Both the position numbers and the translations under genes were made by a program. The notes below the pieces were generated by a model. That model saw only the letters and a program-made list of their open reading frames with translations, did no database searches and was not told the origin of the DNA. A DNA stretch of 64,000 nucleotides. Source: Agapanthus africanus. Its lineage: Eukaryota > Streptophyta > Magnoliopsida > Asparagales > Amaryllidaceae. The DNA lies in the NCBI GenBank assembly GCA_030015575.1, contig CM057342.1:257510867-257574866 (forward strand). The letters are read 5' to 3'. This document shows positions 59,291 to 64,000 of the stretch, piece by piece; the stretch's first letter is position 1; every line of letters starts with the position of its first letter.

Positions 59291-60247
59291 CACTAAACGG
59301 GTTTAGCGCACGTGGCAGCGTGTGTGAGAACGTCCTTAAAAAGTTTGTTTTGAAAAGTGTCGGATGTGAGGCAAATCACACAAAAAATGCACAAACAACC
59401 CTAGAACTAAGGTCACCTGGGTCAAGTCACTAGACCGCTCCTAGACTTCCAAAGAACAAATCGCAGGATAAGTCCTCTACCACCTCTTTATCACTCTTGT
59501 GGTTAGGTAAGTGCCAGATAAGTGGGAGGTATCCGCTATACGAATCACCGAAATAGCAGGCCTAATTAAGTAACCACTTTCTTTAGTCATACTTGCCTTA
59601 GACACCACGAAAGAGATGCGGATAAGTGATAGATTACCCTCGACCCTCCTCTGTCCTAATTGAGAACGACGGTCTTTAGAGTCATGGTCTAGATATTTTT
59701 TAATTAATGTAGGGTGATGCGGATACTCGTTTTGTGATTTGTGGGGTCTAGGAAGGGTGATGAAATTCCCACCTAATCTGAATTTTCATTTTGCCCCTTA
59801 AAGTCTATATTAAAATATGCATAAACAAACCAATTACAAAACACGCAAAAGATTTTGAGCGGCGATATTTTGCAAAGAATTCTGTAGAAAATCAAATTAT
59901 GGGATTTCTAGAGGAGAGAGAAAGATATGTAGAAGATACCAGAGGATTTTGGAGACCTAATTACTCCAAACCACCGCCCAACTGCCACGAAAACCACCTT
60001 GTTGTCGCGGTTCCGCCGCACTATGGAGGGGTCTTCTGCCAATTTTTTCTACAGTGCCTCCTTTTCTCCTCTGGTCCTCTCTGAAAGTCTCTGAATCTCA
60101 ATTTTCTCGTTCTAGTGACTCCAGATTCCCTCGCAAAAAGTCGCACAATAATCGTTAAATATGCAATATGCGGTTTTATTTTATTTTTATGATATGAATC
60201 GAATAAGAATTCAACCCGAATAGCAAGAGAAAAAAAATTACGCACGT
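59291..60247 (-). other. Leader of the pol-less Athila
   Basis: Untranslated region homologous to 5486-6616. Near 59975-60020 is a GC-rich remnant (TCGCGGTTCCGCCGCAC) similar to the arms of the hairpin described elsewhere. No gene seen. Confidence 0.65.
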
Positions 60248-60265
60248 ATCCCCGGCAACGGCGCC
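60248..60265 (-). promoter_or_regulatory. Primer binding site (tRNA-Asp type)
   Basis: Plus strand ATCCCCGGCAACGGCGCC, identical to the 3' end of plant tRNA-Asp, so the complementary primer site lies on the minus strand, directly against the LTR at 60266. Single copy here. Confidence 0.95.
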
Positions 60266-61804
60266 TGATTGGTGATGGAAAAGTGTTTTGTTGTAAGTAA
60301 AGTTAACCGCAATCAATAATGGTGTTGCAAGTAGCTAGCCGAGATGAGTACAGGTCGTCCTCAGGAAAACGTCGGACTTTTAATCTTTCTTTAGATGAGT
60401 TGATTGAAACAATGGGTGATTGGTTGTAGATCTACGATATACAGATGTAGAATCTATAAAGAAGAGGCTTTTAGGGTTCATAGAATTTAGTAGTAATGGA
60501 TGATTAATTAAAAATGACTCCTTTTATTTTTTAATAGATTTAAAACTAGATCGATAGTGAAGAATGTGGATTAAGGTTCTTTTGGAAGAAACTGGGGTTT
60601 CCCCACTCTTAACCCTTATCCTTGCATTGATCTCTATTCATGTCTAGACCTTACCAAAACAATTGTCAATCTAATCTCAAATCGCGATCGAGACTATCAA
60701 TAAATTGGTAGTGCGCCCGATAAGGATTTTAACAATTACTTTGCTAAGTTTATAAACTTTACAAGATGTAAAAGAAGTTATAATATTTTTTCATCCATTG
60801 ATCTACCCTAATTTTACGAACCCTAGCAAGCTAGGAATTACTCACGCATGGTTTGAGAAGCAGAAGAAAGGAAAGAGAAGGAAATCATAATGCAGAATTT
60901 AAATGCAGAAAGTAAATGCGAAATAATTAAGCAAATGATCTACCTTTATTAATCAATGTTACAAGTACAAATCCTTCGAATTTATATTACAAGAGGAAGA
61001 AGTTGCTCTCGATCTCTGCCTCGTAGAAAGTATTTGCTCCGTCGATATTCACGTCGCTCTATCACGTCGAATTGCGGACCTGTCGTGGATCTCTTGTTCT
61101 TAATGGTGATTTGCTTCGTGTTAAAGGTCATAGTTTTCTAAGTTTAGCCCTCGGTCCTTTATATAGCCCTCAAATCAGAAACCCTAGATCTCATAGGTTT
61201 AGATATGCCATCAAGATACAATTTCTAAAATCACAGATCCTACGGCCATTAATTGGCCGCAGATCCGCTACTAATTAATGCTAATAGCCGTGGAAGCGCC
61301 ACGGTTTAGGGGAGTTAAGGTTCCAAACTTCTGGGCCTTCTCATGTTGACATGTAGAGATTTTTTCCATGCCTGAATTCTTCAAATATTAACTGAGTCTC
61401 TTCCAGTATTGATTGTACGATTTTAGCAGATTTTTTATCCTGACATCTTGAATATCTTGATCTCTTGACCTGATCTAAATCTGCACAATATCTCCATGAA
61501 TAATGTTAGTAATATTTGTTATATTTAGAGATATAATCTTAATCATTTTATATGGTAATAAATCTTTAAGAAATTTGATTAAAAATATTTGATATGATAT
61601 GCGTATTTAAATTATCAAAATATCTTATAAATATTATATGCATATATTTTCCTTTATAATGTTAATTATACAATATAAACATATGGTAAAGAGTAAATTT
61701 GCAGATAAACCCACATATATTCTATATTTATAATAAACACCTTTAAATACTTAAGAAAAGTAAAGAAAATGTTATATCAAATGTGCAATATTTTCGACTG
61801 AACA
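60266..61804 (-). repeat. 5' LTR of the pol-less Athila
   Basis: TGATTGGTGATGG...GACTGAACA. Partner of 53243-54782. TATA motif on the minus strand at 61157-61166. No gene in it. Confidence 0.92.
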
Positions 61805-61809
61805 GTCTT

Positions 61810-62217
61810 CCACTCTATTGGTTGTGTGAGACGACTTTTCTCGGCTTTCCACCAGACTCTTGCGTTGTCGGTGGACTGGAGCTTGGCTACATGAACCCAA
61901 GCTATGTCTGGAACCTGCGCTGCTGCAAGGTCATTCTCGATACTTTGGGCCCATTCTTCAGCCTCAAGAGGACTTTCTTTCACTGAAAAGTTCCTTGGAT
62001 GCAACGCAAAAAATTGCTTCACTCCAGGTGCTTCGGCTTCGGGACGGTTCATAAGGATAGCAATCTGCTGCTGCTGATCCTCCAGAAGACTTTTGATGGC
62101 TTCTAGAAGCATCATTTGTTCATTAATCGGAGCAGCAATGGTAGGGGGAGGTGGTAAGGTAGATGGTGGTGTGTTGCCATTGACGTTGGTGCTGGTGTTG
62201 TTTGGAGAATCCATCAC
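61810..62217 (-). pseudogene. Chromovirus gag, N-terminal part
   Basis: Minus-strand stretch beginning with an asparagine/threonine/proline-rich head (NTSTNVNGNTPPSTLPPPP), a glutamine run (EDQQQQIAIL) and the capsid-start pattern FFALHPRNFSVKESPLEAEE followed by NARVWWKAEKSRL. This is a common start for plant chromovirus gag. It stops at the GTCTT site where the Athila derivative was inserted. Confidence 0.8.
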
Positions 62218-62356
62218 CTTAATAGAAAAGGCAGATTAGGATTGATTTAAGAGATTTGAGATGCAATGAATGTATAGTTGATGATTCTTATAATTCTTCT
62301 GATATATTGCTTAAGACTTCATACAGAACTGACCTGCATAGGCCACCAATAAAACC
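62218..62356 (-). other. Short leader between LTR and chromovirus gag
   Basis: About 140 bp. Next to the LTR the minus strand reads TTATTGGTGGCCTATGCAGG, which is where a primer site should be; it is not a clear match to the initiator-Met type. Confidence 0.5.
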
Positions 62357-63420
62357 TGTCACGCCCCGCTTTCCAGTAGACGAAACGGTGACGTGGCAAG
62401 CCCGCAACGTATTACTATGAAAATACGTTAAGCGTAATTAAGCAATATAACAATGAGCAAAAATGACAAGAGTAATAAAATAAAACAGCAACTGTATTTA
62501 AATTCAACTTTACATACAACTGTCTGGAAATAAAAGATACAATAATAATGCAAATGCCTAAAAATGGCATAATGAAAGTAAGTACAGGTAGTAAGAAGCT
62601 AGTAGTCTGGCTGAGTAGCAAACCGGTCTAAGTCCTCCTGGCTCGGCTCTGTGTCCTCAGAGTCCGATCCTCCTATCGAACATTCCAAAAAAAGAAAGCA
62701 GAGAGGATGTCGTCAGCGAACTAGAGCTCAGTGAGTCCCAAAAGAAATAAGAGAAGATAGTATATAATATGAATAGAAACCAAAAGAACAGTGGACGTTA
62801 AAGTTGTAAATGATCATTCACAAGTATAAGATAGTTTCTTCCAACATGGTTATTTGTAGTTTGATAAAGAAGGTATTCATGTATACGAGAGGAGTCTATC
62901 TTACCCCATGGACTATAATAACATGTAGTATAAGGCCCCGTCATAACCCACGAGACAATGGCACGTGAATTCATGTAGGTGTCTTTTAAGTGACCTCTCG
63001 TGCCACGATATGCGTTCTGTACCAATCTACCCCTTTATTCCCGTGTATTGTATTGTATAGATTAAGCTTACAGGTCTTGGCCGAATCCATGGATATAAAA
63101 ATGTACAGGTTCATGTTCAAGATGTATTCATATATTCAGGTATTCATGTCAAGTTCATGTCAAGCTATAACCATGGTTCGGTCAAGTCGAGTCAAGTATA
63201 CGAATTTGAGTTTGATATTCGAATTCGAGTGTTCGGGTTCATGATCAAGTATTCAAGTTCATGTTTGATTTTGGATTCTGGTTTGAGTTTGGATTCAGGT
63301 TGGAGTCAGAATCTTATGAAAGGATTTAGTTCTTGAATTTCTTAAGTTCGAGTGTAATCGGCAACTGCTGCACATGGACGACAGGATTTATGTCTTTTTT
63401 CAAGACAATTGTCATTGATA
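62357..63420 (-). repeat. 5' LTR of chromovirus-like element
   Basis: Starts TGTCACGCCCCGCTTTCCAG, homologous to the solo LTR at 48832. It contains runs of TTCATGTTCAAG-like degenerate repeats at about 63090-63300. The right end is uncertain; CAAGACA near 63415 is one candidate. Confidence 0.6.
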
Positions 63421-63663
63421 ATTTTGTTAAGTTGTCTAATCTGAATAGGCAAGCACTCACTTTCTTCGGCTCCGTGGGGCTCAAGAGAAATGATACCGCT
63501 TAAACCTATATTAATCTAGAGTCCTTAAATATTTTTTATTGTTGTTTACATTGTATTTATATTATTTGCATTTCTCGAGGGGGTTTTATGAAAAATATAC
63601 TAATATTGCTAAAAATAAAGCTTGAGGGTGATTTATAATAGCGAGAGTTCTTTTTATGAACTT
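63421..63663. other. Unassigned AT-rich stretch
   Basis: About 240 bp with no gene or repeat I recognise. It may be the end of the preceding LTR or the target of the next one. Confidence 0.4.
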
Positions 63664-64000
63664 TGATCGGTCGAAAATATTGCATTTTTAACACATCAAT
63701 TTCCCTACTCTTTGCAATTATCTAAAGGTGTTTGGTATAAATATAGCATATATTAGCAATTTGTCTGTAAAATACCAAATAATATGTGTTATACATTATA
63801 ACCAGCATTATGAGGGAAATTGTGTATTTATTATTGCACGCATGATCTTTTGTGTGTCAAAACTTGTCTCGAGATTGTGTGCAGGAAATTCTCCAGGTAA
63901 AAGAGCCGGAACTGCTAAAAGTGCTGATAAAATATGTCAAGTCCAAGACTTGAAATCTGGCAGTAAACAAGAAAGTATAAAAATATTCCAGACATCAGAA
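63664..64000 (+). repeat. Start of a plus-strand Athila-like LTR, cut by edge
   Basis: TGATCGGTCGAAAATATTGC is the inverted form of the terminal block of the Athila LTRs (compare the reverse complement of 54750-54782), and the next 120 bases follow the same pattern (GTGTTTGGTATAAATATAGC). No polypurine tract precedes it, so it is probably a 5' or solo LTR. Confidence 0.7.

Larger units (their letters stand above)
53243..61804 (-). mobile_element. Pol-less Athila derivative
   Basis: 8.56 kb on the minus strand with LTRs 53243-54782 and 60266-61804, tRNA-Asp type primer site at 60248-60265, polypurine tract at 54783-54797, and exact GTCTT duplications (53238-53242, 61805-61809). The interior holds gag and protease relics (56.26-59.29 kb), but the roughly 1.5 kb between them and the 3' LTR has no RT, RNase H or integrase. 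The LTRs differ by roughly 6-7 bases per hundred by eye in the part compared, so moderately old. Non-autonomous and broken. Confidence 0.93.
51750..63420 (-). mobile_element. Chromovirus-like Ty3/gypsy element, split by Athila
   Basis: Minus-strand pieces: 5' LTR from 62357, start of gag 61810-62217, the rest of gag with a zinc knuckle and the protease 51750-53237. An Athila derivative (53243-61804) interrupts gag with an exact GTCTT duplication. RT and integrase are not in the window. The low-coordinate end abuts the Tat 3' region, which I take as the Tat element having been inserted here or as a deletion joint. Protease wording (FGIDWLGVFYATIDC) and gag-CCHC layout fit a Tekay/Del-like chromovirus. 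Old, many breaks. Confidence 0.7.

Overview
The window is plant nuclear DNA made almost wholly of LTR retrotransposons nested inside one another. I see no host protein gene, tRNA gene or rRNA gene. The evidence is plant-type Ty3/gypsy lineages (Athila, Tat, a chromovirus), Ty1/copia elements of the Angela/BARE type, plant tRNA-Asp and initiator-Met primer binding sites, TG...CA LTR ends and 5-bp target duplications. The layout suits gene-poor heterochromatin of a flowering plant, probably a dicot. The species cannot be named from the sequence.

Layout, left to right. 1-8519: an Athila element on the minus strand (pol, gag-protease, leader, doubled tRNA-Asp primer site, LTR), cut by the left edge. 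It appears to sit in an older Angela-like copia on the minus strand (8520-16124). 16125-18142: a mosaic of copia LTR pieces on the plus strand, head to head with the LTR before it. 18143 to about 51770: one plus-strand Tat element split by four insertions. These are a young Angela-like copia (20463-30903, minus, TSD TGCTT), a solo Athila LTR (32772-34283, TSD GAACT/AAACT), an older copia (34456-44622, plus, TSD GATAG) and a solo chromovirus-like LTR (48832-50171, probable TSD ATGTT). The Tat 3' region (46.3-48.8 kb and 50.2-51.7 kb) is packed with tandem repeats. About 51750-63420: a minus-strand chromovirus-like element whose gag is split by a pol-less Athila derivative (53243-61804, TSD GTCTT). 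63664 to the right edge: the start of a plus-strand Athila-like LTR.

The least ordinary signals are these. (1) A GC-rich hairpin with 14-17 nt arms and a 12-13 nt loop occurs both in the U3 of Athila (Ty3) LTRs and in the leader of a copia (Ty1) element. (2) Three independently inserted copia elements share one plan: no recognisable gag, a leader of about 2.5-2.9 kb, and a polypyrimidine-AG splice-acceptor-like site just before the pol start. (3) That leader carries a paired, sense-strand, peptide-like repeat and a conserved stem-loop. (4) Primer binding sites are doubled in both the copia and the Athila elements.

Boundaries backed by matching target duplications are firm. Others (Tat ends, chromovirus ends, leader limits) are approximate. 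Similarities were judged by eye.
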